From assembly GCF_000719515.1 (NCBI RefSeq), contig NZ_JOGR01000010.1, forward strand, positions 310,001 to 374,000: a stretch of DNA of 64,000 nt, written 5' to 3'. The stretch's first letter is position 1, and every line of letters begins with the position of its first letter. A model generated the notes under the pieces. That model was not told where the DNA came from, searched no databases, and saw only the letters and a list, made by a program, of their open reading frames with translations. Shown here piece by piece: positions 9,127-18,089 of the stretch. The position numbers were made by a program, and so were the translations under genes. The stretch is from Glycomyces sp. NRRL B-16210 (GTDB lineage: Bacteria > Actinomycetota > Actinomycetes > Mycobacteriales > Micromonosporaceae).

Positions 9127-11355
9127 TCAGTGCCCGGCTGCGATATCCTCGAACAGATCGCGCGGATTGGCAGCCTCTATCTGATTCAGAGCCGGTGCCG
9201 CCAGCCCTGAGCTTTCCGCCGGGAGTTCACTCTCATCCCTATAGTCGTACACCCAATCGTCGATGACACGGTCTATTCGGTCGCAGAGTTGTTGAATATC
9301 TGGGTGATGTTGGAACGCACTGCGGACTGCATCGACGTAGTCCCTAGGTTCCTGATAGAGTTCCTCATTCGTCATATCGCTGATGATCAAGCCCGCATAG
9401 TCACCGATGCGCTGCTCTAGGGTTGGAAGCACTTCCTCCTGCACTCGCTGAAGTAGGTCAGCGCGTTCCTCCGTCGTGAACAACCCACTCAGACTTGAGT
9501 TACCCCAAGCAGGATCAAGGTCGTCGATACCGTACTCGGCAATTTGTTTGACTGCCCTGCGGCGTACTACTTCAGTCAGGGCTCCTGTTTCGTGCAGCCT
9601 GCTGAGCACCCATGGTCGGCAAAAGGCTTCGACCATCATCCCGAAGTCCGTCATGCCGGGGATAGCGTCCTCATGTTCCTTTGCCCACATACGCAAAAAC
9701 TCATCGGAGCATCGGGTTCGCAAGAACCAGGAGAGAGGGCTCCTCGACAGCTCGCTCCGGTCGGGCACGGGCACGGGCACACGCGAGATGATCAGGTGAT
9801 ACAAGTTTGGCGGTACTCGCACCAGGGTCCCGCGCTGGCTCTTGCCTCCGCAATCGAGCTGGGAAACCAGTTCATCGGTTGTCATGCCTTCCAAGTAAAC
9901 CGGCAAGGTGGAGATGTTTCGCATGACGGTAGCGGCGAAGCCCTCTCGAATTGTTGGATGATGGAAGCGCCATACAGTGTTTCCATCAGTCCTGGTAGCC
10001 TCGACAAGGAAGGTACCTTCGATAGCCGCAAACGCACGACTCGTTTCGGCAACCGTCGTACCCATCGCGTCCACTGCTACCGAGAGCGTGCTGTCGGGGG
10101 TGAATGGTGCCAGGAGTTCGCCGCCCGAGAGGTACACCGCGGCAAGGGCTGCGTGTTGCGCTGGCTCCAGGCCATCCAGTACATCTGCCAGAAATTCATT
10201 CGGGTGCTCGAAGAATCCCATCAGTTGCGCTTTGCCGTGTAGCCCAGCGGTTGGCATGAAGCCCCGCAAAGACAACCTGCGAGCAATCTCTGGTTGGAAT
10301 CGGTCAACGGTCGACACAGCATGGAGGTGCGGTCGCCACTTACCCAACACTTCGGCCGGTTGGTCCCCGGCTTTGAGATGATTGTAAAGCATCTGTTGTT
10401 TCTCAGTTGCACTCAGATCCGTGACATCAATGACGACCTGCTGCTCCCGCAGCCGAGGAAAGGCGTAGTCTTTCAGCCTTGGGCGGGCCTCACTGTAGCG
10501 CGCCCATTCATCGGTTAGGTGCGGCTCGTGGCGGATGCAGCCGAATGCGTCGTCAATCCAGAACATCTGCCTCGGATCATCCGGGTCCCAGTGTTCGATC
10601 AGTTCCGCTGGACTGCTGACTCGCATCACGTCGCACCTCCAGCCGTCGAGGGCGCCCATGCACAACATTGCAGCGATTGTCGACTTGCCACTGGCGGGTT
10701 CACCCAAAAGCAAGGCGAGCCCTTGGTTGGTGATCGCGTCGCTCGCTGCTCGATAGGCACTGGTGGGAACGAACGTCTCCAACTCGTGGGTCAGGCTTGT
10801 CAGGAGCGCACGGGCCTGCCGCATTCTGCGCTCGTCCAAGATCCTCGAAAGGTCTCCTAGCCCATACACTCGCGGCACGTAGCGACGAAGGTTCCAGTTC
10901 TTCTCAATCTGAGTACAGATCCAAGTACCAGGGAGAATCAACGCGTGGTCGACGCCACTGCTGCGGACCTCCTTGTCGAACCAAGCTCGGGTTTCTCCAG
11001 TGACGCGCAAGTTAGTCAGGACTATGTAGCCGTCGCATAGTCCTCGTGCGCGTAGGCCTTCGATTTTGGCAAGTTCGTCCTTCAGGTCCGAAGGAGTCAG
11101 CGTCCCTGATGGCTCAGCACTGAACTTGCACTGCACAACAACCGGTGTCACCGCAGAAGCGAAATCTTTGCGTTCCTCTATGGGGGCGTCGTCAGGCACA
11201 GCCCAGACACCGTGAAAGGCACCGTCCTGCCCGGCGTCGTTGGTATCGGCGAACGTGGTGAACGTCTGACCGAGGATCTCCTGGAGAACAACGCCACACA
11301 GGTCTTGGAAAGCTTGCCAGCCAAGCTTGTGAAGTTCATAGTCAGGACGTGCCAT
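9127..11355 (-). CDS. PD-(D/E)XK nuclease-STAND NTPase fusion, putative antiphage protein
   Basis: The product is 742 residues. Residues 1-160 look like a Mrr-type nuclease domain: helix FQDLCGVVLQEILG, then G-Q-D44-G, then V-V-Q75-C-K77-F, the usual D...QxK core. Residues about 205-450 form a P-loop module with Walker A GEPASGKST (218-226) and an acidic Walker B WIDDAFG (266-272), in the style of nSTAND3 NTPases. The last 290 residues are helical and could be the sensor. Known STAND defence proteins (for example the Avs group) couple ligand sensing by the C-terminus to nuclease activation. This one is shorter and lacks obvious TPR units. No partner operon gene is co-directional. Confidence 0.75.
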   Translation of the reverse strand: MARPDYELHKLGWQAFQDLCGVVLQEILGQTFTTFADTNDAGQDGAFHGVWAVPDDAPIEERKDFASAVTPVVVQCKFSAEPSGTLTPSDLKDELAKIEGLRARGLCDGYIVLTNLRVTGETRAWFDKEVRSSGVDHALILPGTWICTQIEKNWNLRRYVPRVYGLGDLSRILDERRMRQARALLTSLTHELETFVPTSAYRAASDAITNQGLALLLGEPASGKSTIAAMLCMGALDGWRCDVMRVSSPAELIEHWDPDDPRQMFWIDDAFGCIRHEPHLTDEWARYSEARPRLKDYAFPRLREQQVVIDVTDLSATEKQQMLYNHLKAGDQPAEVLGKWRPHLHAVSTVDRFQPEIARRLSLRGFMPTAGLHGKAQLMGFFEHPNEFLADVLDGLEPAQHAALAAVYLSGGELLAPFTPDSTLSVAVDAMGTTVAETSRAFAAIEGTFLVEATRTDGNTVWRFHHPTIREGFAATVMRNISTLPVYLEGMTTDELVSQLDCGGKSQRGTLVRVPPNLYHLIISRVPVPVPDRSELSRSPLSWFLRTRCSDEFLRMWAKEHEDAIPGMTDFGMMVEAFCRPWVLSRLHETGALTEVVRRRAVKQIAEYGIDDLDPAWGNSSLSGLFTTEERADLLQRVQEEVLPTLEQRIGDYAGLIISDMTNEELYQEPRDYVDAVRSAFQHHPDIQQLCDRIDRVIDDWVYDYRDESELPAESSGLAAPALNQIEAANPRDLFEDIAAGH

Positions 11356-11663
11356 GGAACTGGATTCTATCCGAGCTCCGAGCCGACGCGGTCACCGAGT
11401 TTCACCTACCACAGGTAGAGGAGAAGCCTCCGACGCTGCTTCACGCCGGAACGCAATCGTCAGTTCCTGCGCGGAGATCTCCTGCTTGGACAGGTCTGAG
11501 GAAGTGGAGGTCAGATCGGAAATCGGATCGGCGAAAACAAGGAGGTTGTTGCATCCTGATCAAATGTCGCTGGGGCTCGACGGCTTCGGTTGGCAAGATG
11601 TGTTGGCGGAATGAAGAAGCTCCTGGTAGAACGGCGAATACCACTTCAGCCAGCTCGAACCCA
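11356..11663. other. Gap between the STAND gene and the IS remnant
   Basis: No gene is evident. AAGCTCCTGG at 11617-11626 is the exact inverse of CCAGGAGCTT at 11661-11670. This suggests debris of a second IS end abutting the element on the right. Confidence 0.45.
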
Positions 11664-12319
11664 GGAGCTTCCCTCTGCTGTTCTACCCTGCCGCGCTGCC
11701 GTTGTCGAGTGCGACCCTCAATCGCGTGGCCGCTCTCATCCGAGGCCACCGCAAGACCATCGGCTCGCAGTGGCGAGTCCTCGAAGCGGGCACGCTAGCG
11801 TTGCTCACCCTGGCCTACCTGCGCAAAGGCAAGCGGCTTCGCGACCTAGCCGCCGGCTTCAGGATCTCAGCCGCGACCGCCTCGCGGCGCACCCGCGAGA
11901 CCCTCGTCCTGCTCGCCGCCCGCGCCCCGGGTATCCGCGACGCCCTCCGTCACGCGAAATAGACCGGCGGAGGGTTCGTGATCCTCGACGGGACACTGAT
12001 CCGTATCAACCGCAACCGGATCGACCGGCCCTTCTGCTCCTGCAAGCACAAGCGCCATGGCATGAACCTCCAGGCCATCGCCGATGCGCGCGGGAACCTG
12101 TTGGCTACACCGTGCAAGGGCCGGGACAAGCCCGAGTAGCAGAGAAGTACAACCGGCTTCGCGCCCGGCTCCGCGGCCCTGGCGAGCGCATGTTCGCCCA
12201 GCTTAAAACCTGGGGCGTGTCCGACCAGGTCCGCTGCAGCCCCGACCAGACCACACAGCTCGCCAAAGCTGCCCAAGTCCTCAACGACTTCGAACGCCAA
12301 TCAGCTTGAAACGAGCTCC
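11664..12319 (+). mobile_element. Degenerate IS5-type insertion sequence
   Basis: The proposed ends are GGAGCTT at 11664-11670 and its near inverse GAGCTCC at 12313-12319, bracketing the remains of a single transposase gene. At 656 bp it is shorter than the roughly 850 bp expected, because the middle of the transposase is missing. No target duplication could be recognised. It lies between the STAND and Roco genes and shows the island has been visited by transposons. Confidence 0.6.
11675..12309 (+). pseudogene. IS5-family transposase remnant (DDE superfamily)
   Basis: Three coding pieces remain. The first reads SSATLNRVAALIRGHRKTIG and LAAGFRISAATASRRTRETL and meets an in-frame TAG at 11960-11962. 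It continues as GGGFVILDGTLIRINRNRID, with the first catalytic Asp, to KHGMNLQAIADARGNLL. The middle with the second Asp is deleted near 12107. After a frame change the end reads YNRLRARLRGPGERMFAQLK to 12309, with the E of the DDE triad. At least three inactivating changes are visible, so it cannot make transposase. Confidence 0.8.
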
Positions 12320-13157
12320 CTGTAGCGCAACTCCGCTCGGGAGCGCCCCCGAGCGCGAATACGGTCCTCCAGCGCACCGACCAGCAGGGTTCCAATGCCG
12401 CAACGCTACAGGATCGGGTGCACAGCCACATGCCACAGATAGTCCGGCTCAGCGAACGGGACGAACTCGTCGACAACAGCCCGCTCCAGTTCACCGGCCA
12501 CGCTGTCAGATGCGAGGGACCGCCAGCCCGCTCGCAATCTTTCAGGTCGTCTCTGGACAAGTCCCAGACCACCAGGGACAGCGGCACCTTGCCGTGCTTC
12601 ACCATCACAGAGCTGAGGGTCTATGTCGATCACGCCGTCGAAATCGCGCCATCTGACGCAACTGACCATCGGCTGGTATGCCGATCAGCTCAACGGCAAA
12701 GCAAAAACTACAAAGCCGATAAGTTGTCGATCTAACCACAGGACCCGATGAACAGATCAATATTCTCGAACGACTCGCAACCCTCCATGTAGATGGCTTA
12801 GCACCAGAACCTTGTACACTTCGAAGGCCTACTCAGAAATATCGTGCTGCCGTCCAATGCGTCTGCGCAGCTCCTTCCGAACGTCACTGCAAATATGGCA
12901 GTGCGGTCAAACACCGCTGATGAGTTCGGAGGGGCTACACCAGGACCCAACGGCGTTGCGCTGGTCTAGATGGTTCTGAAGCCAGAAGTCAGCCACGACC
13001 TGTAATACTGGGGCTACGACCGTCCTGGCAGCTCCACAAGCCGCCATCTAATCACTCACTGCCACCGCCAGGGCGATTCACGACTACCATGATGCGTAAG
13101 AGACACACCCCCCAAGTAACCTGACAACTTTAGAACCGACAGTGAAGGCATGCTTTG
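12320..13157. other. Long gap between the IS remnant and the Roco gene
   Basis: These 838 bases hold one possible gene fragment on the minus strand (12406-12669) and otherwise nothing I can support. From 12,750 the sequence is AT-richer with no sustained frame. The Roco promoter should lie in the last 150 bases, but I saw no convincing -35/-10 pair. Confidence 0.5.
12406..12669 (-). pseudogene. Possible gene fragment, unidentified
   Basis: One frame ends LERAVVDEFVPFAEPDYLWH before a stop at 12406 and reads like real protein. Upstream, the better-looking sequence is in a neighbouring frame (VPLSLVVWDLSRDDLKDCER), and joining them needs a one-base shift at a GGGCTGGCGG stretch near 12530. This is what a decayed C-terminal fragment would look like. 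I cannot name the family, and chance is not excluded. Confidence 0.3.
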
Positions 13158-16148
13158 ATGAATGTAGCCGCAGCCCAACGTATTGCGAAAGCCAACCGGT
13201 TGTTGAGCACAACGCTGGACCTCTCAGGATTGGATCTTCAGAGACTTCCTCCAGAGCTCGCGACCTTGACCAACCTGAGTCGCCTCTATCTCAGTGACAA
13301 TCGGCTCACGACGCTTCCCGACTCGATCGGAAACCTCACCCAACTCACCCGCCTCTACGTTGAGGGCAATCAACTCACGACGCTTCCTGAATCAATCGGA
13401 AACCTCACCCAACTCACCCGCCTCTACCTCAATGGCAACCGGCTCACATCCTTTCCTGACAACATCACCAAACTCACGAACCTCGATCTCAGTAGCAATC
13501 GGCTCACAACACTTCCCGACTCCATTGGAAATCTCAACCGCCTCAACCGCCTCAACCTTGAGGGCAATCAACTCACGACGCTTCCTGAATCAATCGGAAA
13601 CCTCACCCAACTCAACCAACTCAACCTTGACAACAATCGGCTCACGACGCTTCCTGAATCAATCGGAAACCTCACCCAACTCACCCGCCTCTACGTTGAG
13701 GGCAATCAACTCACGACGCTTCCTGAATCAATCGGAAACCTCACCCAACTCACAGATATCGATCTCAACGGCAATCATTTGGCCTCTGAAATCGCTGCGG
13801 CAGCCTCACGTGGGATCAGCGCCGTCCGAGATTTCTGCCGTGAATTGCAGACCGACGGAATGACCGTCCGGGAGACTAAACTCGTGCTCGTTGGGGAGGG
13901 AGCTGTCGGCAAGTCCTCGCTGCTTGCAGCAATGTTGGGAGAAGCTTTTGATGAAAAGCGCATCACGACCCATGGTGTGGAAGTCAAACCGCTCAACCTC
14001 TCTGCGGCAGACGATGATACGATCATTCTCAATGCATGGGATTTCGGCGGGCAGAAGCCCTACCGGCCGACGCATCAGTTTTTCTTCACTTCCCCCGCCA
14101 TATACATCGTCGCATGGCATCCTCGCCACGGCGCAGATCAAGGTTGCATCGATGAGTGGATCAATCTCATACGCCACCGTATTGGCGACGAGGCGCGCAT
14201 CCACATTGTCGCCACCCACAGCGACCCAAACGGACAGCCCGGAGACATCGACCGGCACCGACTCAACCGCGAACATGGCAAGTGCATCGCTGGCTACCAC
14301 TGGATCGACAGCCGTACAGGCACGGGTATCCCCGAGGTCAAGGCCGCGATCACCGCGACCGCAAAGAGATTGCCACACCTCGAACGGCGGCTACCCGCCC
14401 GCTGGCGGCGTCTCATGGAAGAACTCAATTCCAGCAATACCAGCCATCTGAACTATGGCTCTTACCTCGAACACGCCGCCCGTCACGACATAGACGAGAG
14501 CTCTGCTCACTCACTCGCGTTGGTGGCCACCGAACTTGGGCACTGGTGCTTCTACCCGGATATTCCCGCTCTGCGCAGCCTAGTCGTGATCCAGGGCGAC
14601 TGGCTCAGCCGCGCGGTCAGCTTTGTCATGGACGATCATGACACGAAGAGTGCAGGTGGTTTGATCCCCCACCAGCGGCTTAGTGCACTGTGGGATAACC
14701 CCGACCGTCCAGCCAGCGAACGCTATCCCGACTACCTGCACGAGGCTCTACGTGTACTTATGCGCGAGTACCAGATCGCCTATGATGTCCGCAATCCTGA
14801 TTCCTCCGAACCTGTCAGTCTCATCTCCCAGCTTGTTCCCACCACTGAGCCCGACCTGGAAGTATGGGATTCGTACGGACAGCACTTGCCTCAGCAGACC
14901 TACATCATCAGATTCGTAGACGCCAACGACCGCACTGCCATCCCTCCAGGACTGATGAACCAGCTCATCACCTGGTATCACCGCTTCTCACTGGGACGCG
15001 ATGACCACCACTTGAGTCTCCACTGGGCCCACGGTGTCGCACTCGATGACGGCTACAACGGTCGCGCTCTCATCCGGATCGATGGGACCCAAGTTACCGT
15101 CACCGTCAAGGCTGCCTCGCCAAACTACTTGTGCACCATGATTGCAAATGACATCTGCAAGTACCTCAGCGACTGGCAGGGGCTGACTCCGACAAGCCTC
15201 GTCTTGTGCGGCGATCGTTGCGTTACCCCAAGAGATCGAAGCTCAGGCACCGCGGCATTTGACCTATCCAAGCTTCAAGCTCGGCGGGCCCAAGGAAAGC
15301 TCGAAGCCGGCTGCGGCATCTGCTACGAGCAGATCCCTATCAATGCGCTCATCGGCGACGGCAACAGGATCCCAACTGACAACCCGTCACCAGAAAATGA
15401 ACTCGCAGTGATAACTAGCCGACTCGATGGCATTCACCGCCACATCATCCAAGAAGGACTCGACACCAGACACCACCTCTCCAAAGAGATCAGCTCTGCT
15501 GCCTCCAAGCTCACGGGCGAACTGAGTGAGAGTCAGCAATCGTTGGTGGGACTGCTCTCTCGAATCTATGAAGAGCACCAGTACTTCCTGAAACTGTTCA
15601 CCGACGAGGCCGTGAGCGGACCTCGCCTATTCACCATTGAGCAGGCTGAATCCGGCACCTGGCCAAGTAAACTTCTGAAGCGACGCTTTCGCATCAGACT
15701 TTGGTGCGAACACTCACAAGTGCCGGTATCACTTCTTGATCAGGACCCCAAGCGAGGGGTCTATACGGTCGAACTCAGCCGAGAATGGCTGGTCAACGCG
15801 CGGCCGTGGATTGCCGTCGCCACAAGGGTACTACGCCTCAGCGCCGATTTCGGTCCCGCACTTCTCAATCTTAGCTTCAACGACGAGCATGCGACGCTTT
15901 TCAAAGATCACCTCGACCTCGCAGAGGCCACAGTCAAAGAACTCACCTCAATTGGGGATGACCTGCTTGTTGGAGCTGAATCCTCCACCCTTCTACTATC
16001 CGCCCAGACCATGACCTCACGTGGCCAACTCAAGTCCCTGCATCAACTCCTCGAGGAGAAGGACCCCAACTTCGCAGGTTTGAAACGCGTCCGCGACCGC
16101 GACCGTTTCCTCTGGGTCCATCCACGTTTCGCACATATATACGACTAA
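13158..16148 (+). CDS. Roco protein: LRR, ROC GTPase, COR and an unassigned C-terminal domain
   Basis: I prefer the ATG at 13158 (GAAGG nine bases upstream) over an in-frame TTG at 13155; the product is 996 residues. Residues about 20-215 are eight leucine-rich repeats of LTTLPESIGNLTQL type. Residues 235-400 are a ROC GTPase with G1 GEGAVGKSS (near 246), G3 DFGGQ (near 295) and G4 ATHSD (near 353). A COR domain of about 230 residues follows. The last 300 residues, with a coiled-coil-like stretch and ending HPRFAHIYD, match nothing I know. Roco proteins are dimeric, GTP-regulated signalling enzymes; bacterial functions are mostly unknown. Next to a STAND nuclease, immunity is a reasonable hypothesis. 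The gene is AT-richer than the chromosome, consistent with transfer. Confidence 0.88.
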   Translation: MNVAAAQRIAKANRLLSTTLDLSGLDLQRLPPELATLTNLSRLYLSDNRLTTLPDSIGNLTQLTRLYVEGNQLTTLPESIGNLTQLTRLYLNGNRLTSFPDNITKLTNLDLSSNRLTTLPDSIGNLNRLNRLNLEGNQLTTLPESIGNLTQLNQLNLDNNRLTTLPESIGNLTQLTRLYVEGNQLTTLPESIGNLTQLTDIDLNGNHLASEIAAAASRGISAVRDFCRELQTDGMTVRETKLVLVGEGAVGKSSLLAAMLGEAFDEKRITTHGVEVKPLNLSAADDDTIILNAWDFGGQKPYRPTHQFFFTSPAIYIVAWHPRHGADQGCIDEWINLIRHRIGDEARIHIVATHSDPNGQPGDIDRHRLNREHGKCIAGYHWIDSRTGTGIPEVKAAITATAKRLPHLERRLPARWRRLMEELNSSNTSHLNYGSYLEHAARHDIDESSAHSLALVATELGHWCFYPDIPALRSLVVIQGDWLSRAVSFVMDDHDTKSAGGLIPHQRLSALWDNPDRPASERYPDYLHEALRVLMREYQIAYDVRNPDSSEPVSLISQLVPTTEPDLEVWDSYGQHLPQQTYIIRFVDANDRTAIPPGLMNQLITWYHRFSLGRDDHHLSLHWAHGVALDDGYNGRALIRIDGTQVTVTVKAASPNYLCTMIANDICKYLSDWQGLTPTSLVLCGDRCVTPRDRSSGTAAFDLSKLQARRAQGKLEAGCGICYEQIPINALIGDGNRIPTDNPSPENELAVITSRLDGIHRHIIQEGLDTRHHLSKEISSAASKLTGELSESQQSLVGLLSRIYEEHQYFLKLFTDEAVSGPRLFTIEQAESGTWPSKLLKRRFRIRLWCEHSQVPVSLLDQDPKRGVYTVELSREWLVNARPWIAVATRVLRLSADFGPALLNLSFNDEHATLFKDHLDLAEATVKELTSIGDDLLVGAESSTLLLSAQTMTSRGQLKSLHQLLEEKDPNFAGLKRVRDRDRFLWVHPRFAHIYD
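13215..13790 (+). repeat. Tandem 69-bp leucine-rich-repeat units within the Roco gene
   Basis: The LRR part consists of 23-codon units that are nearly identical in DNA as well as protein. The 92 bases at 13326-13417 recur perfectly at 13662-13753, 336 bases apart. One unit (LTSFPDNITKLTNLDLSSNR) is three residues short. Identity at silent positions points to recent duplication or gene conversion, so repeat number may vary between strains. Confidence 0.85.
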
Positions 16149-17129
16149 AGCTTCGGGAACTGAACCATCCTAATGTCAGCCAAGGCATCGGCAAAGTCGG
16201 ACCATGTCGTTGTTCCTGCTGGTGAAGGCCGCAGCAAAGGCAATAGTCCTTCGTTGAAGCGATGGATTATGGCTGTCATCCGAGAGACAGCCGCTGCAGG
16301 CGGGTTAATAGCCCATTTACCTGGGGTTTCGAGAGTAAATAGGCGAGGGCAAGGTCAGCGCTACTGGGATCAAACCAATAGCAGACTTGTCGGGGGTCGA
16401 CTGCAGCGAAGCTCCAGGTCGCACCACGTTTATCGCTGGTTACTCCTCACTCACCTCAACCACTTGCACCTGCGACGGCACCCGAAGCCTCGATCGGACT
16501 CCAAGATGGCCCGCCAGCACCCCTGGATCCTCACCTCACCGGAGGCCCCGGACCGAGGCCACTCTCAAACACGCGCCGCGATTCGCGCAGCCAATTCATT
16601 CCCATCGTTGTTGTATACTGACTGAAGCAAGAATCCCCCTGACTTGCAATAAATACCCAGCTTATATGGGTGAGGGTTAGCTACATAGCCCGCCCGGGCT
16701 ACGATTTATAACCCCAGCTCAGGGGTATCAGACCGCCGTTCACCAGCAATAACGCTGACAAGCGGCGGTCGTTCGTTGGGCGGCTGTGTGCTGCCAATAG
16801 CGGCCGTAGGCAGTTTTCCGTGGATGCATGGTGGATGCATATCCGGGAACCGGCCGAGCCCGCGAGCCGGGAACGGCGATCCGATCGGCACGAAGTGCAG
16901 GCCGAGTCTCGCCAACGAACGCGCAGAACCAGCGCCGCACTCGAAAACTTGCGCCGTTGGGGTCAAGAAACGGACGCTAGCACCTCAAGTCGACTTGGAG
17001 GGCGTTCCTGCCCGATTCAGTTGCCATTTCCGCAGGTAGATTCATCCGAGCCTGGACAACGTGGGTCACCGCCGGTCAGCCAAAGTCACTGCTTTCCGGA
17101 CCTAATGGCTGGCTTTTGACTGGCACATT
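16149..17129. other. Long gene-poor stretch right of the Roco gene
   Basis: No convincing gene in 981 bases. It contains copy B of the island-flanking repeat (16466-16626). It also has an inverted pair GCCCATTTAC/GTAAATAGGC at 16311-16344 (one mismatch) and a perfect palindrome TAGCCCGCCCGGGCTA at 16686-16701. A weak frame at 16820-17119 is Arg-rich and probably chance. Confidence 0.5.
16466..16626. repeat. Island-flanking non-coding repeat, copy B
   Basis: This is the partner of 6030-6160. The core (16580-16618) reads CCAATTCATTCCCATCGTTG then TTGTATACT. The TATACT would serve as a -10 hexamer. Upstream, AAGCCTCGA and CCAAGAT at 16485-16507 match copy A. It lies 320 bases after the Roco stop. 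Confidence 0.5.
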
Positions 17130-17624
17130 GTGTCTACATTGATCGCTGATGCAGAACAATTCACGAACCGGATCCCAAGATCCCGCCCCCTTCCCCTAGG
17201 CAACGTCATAGTTGCCGACCAAGCCGATTCAGGCGACGGCATGATCAGCGAACTACTCAAAATGGGATATTACAGTGCAGAATTCTTTGATTTGGAAACG
17301 GACGGAAAGTTCACATATCAGATAGAGCTTTCCCATCGAGACCTCAAGGAGATCCCTGACTTTCGATCCTCGATAGGACCGATTCTCAAATTGCACGGGA
17401 TAGAAATCGACGAGTTCCGCTTCAGTTCTGATGGCGCTGGAGACGAGAATTACCCGTACTACTCAATTACATTAACCCCTAGCATGAGTTCCACTCTATC
17501 GGAAATCATCCAAGTGCATTCAATTCTTGCCATGCTCATCCGCTATCCAACACTGAGCCCTCGACCACTCCATGGCGCCCACTCCCTGGCCAGGGCCGGA
17601 TTCACTCAGGCGCTAATCGGATGA
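17130..17624 (+). CDS. Hypothetical 164-residue protein
   Basis: The frame opens with TTG or GTG-like alternatives around 17130 and has moderate coding character with lower GC. It contains no signal peptide or clear membrane helix. A central part (FDLETDGKFTYQIELSHRDL, then LKLHGIEIDEFRFSSDGAGD) looks like a folded alpha/beta domain. Its stop overlaps the start of the broken downstream frame as ATGA, suggesting the two were once an operon. I do not recognise the family. Confidence 0.4.
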   Translation: MSTLIADAEQFTNRIPRSRPLPLGNVIVADQADSGDGMISELLKMGYYSAEFFDLETDGKFTYQIELSHRDLKEIPDFRSSIGPILKLHGIEIDEFRFSSDGAGDENYPYYSITLTPSMSSTLSEIIQVHSILAMLIRYPTLSPRPLHGAHSLARAGFTQALIG

Positions 17625-17877
17625 ACCGCCTCATTTTCCCGAGGATTGAGGGTCTGGACACCGCGATTCACGAAAAATCAGGTCGACAGGTTCTTTCGAT
17701 ATACGTTCCAGTGCAGCCAGCAACCTCTCGACCGTTTCTTGTCCGGGGGCAACGACGAGCGAAGGCAAGATTCGCAACTCTGCGTTCACCCTTCCTACAC
17801 GGGTGGGTGAGCGAAAGTATGAAATCTCAATTGAAGAACTCCACGGCCTGACACGAAAAGGAATGCGGACCAACTGA
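17621..17877 (+). pseudogene. Frameshifted AlbA_2/Schlafen-type ATP-binding fragment
   Basis: The first frame gives GRQVLSIYVPVQPATSRPFL and then VRG, the strand pattern of AlbA_2 (Schlafen-like) domains. At a G5 run (17745-17749) the sense changes to another frame, reading ATTSEGKIRNSAFTLPTRVG and YEISIEELHGLTRKG and stopping at 17877. Only about 85 codons exist, far shorter than usual homologues of 400 or more. It is therefore a truncated and frameshifted remnant. The family call rests on pattern only. Confidence 0.4.
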
Positions 17878-18089
17878 GACATCCGGCTAAACGGGTAATA
17901 TTCGCACTACTCGGGAGCATTGAAAAAATCACCTTGATCACACTCTCTTCGATGCCAGCGGTCGTGAGACGAGAACGCCGAACTTAACTCCGGCGCCGCT
18001 CGCTGGGCCTTCGGGGCCATCCGGGAGTAGGAGGCGAACTCACGGTCGTCGGGGATTATAGGCGGCGATGAGCGTGTCCAGCGTGAAGG

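Noticed and set aside
16820..17119. Possible 99-residue plus-strand gene
   Set aside because: Arg/Ser-rich, no ribosome site, no coherent fold or motif; probably chance.
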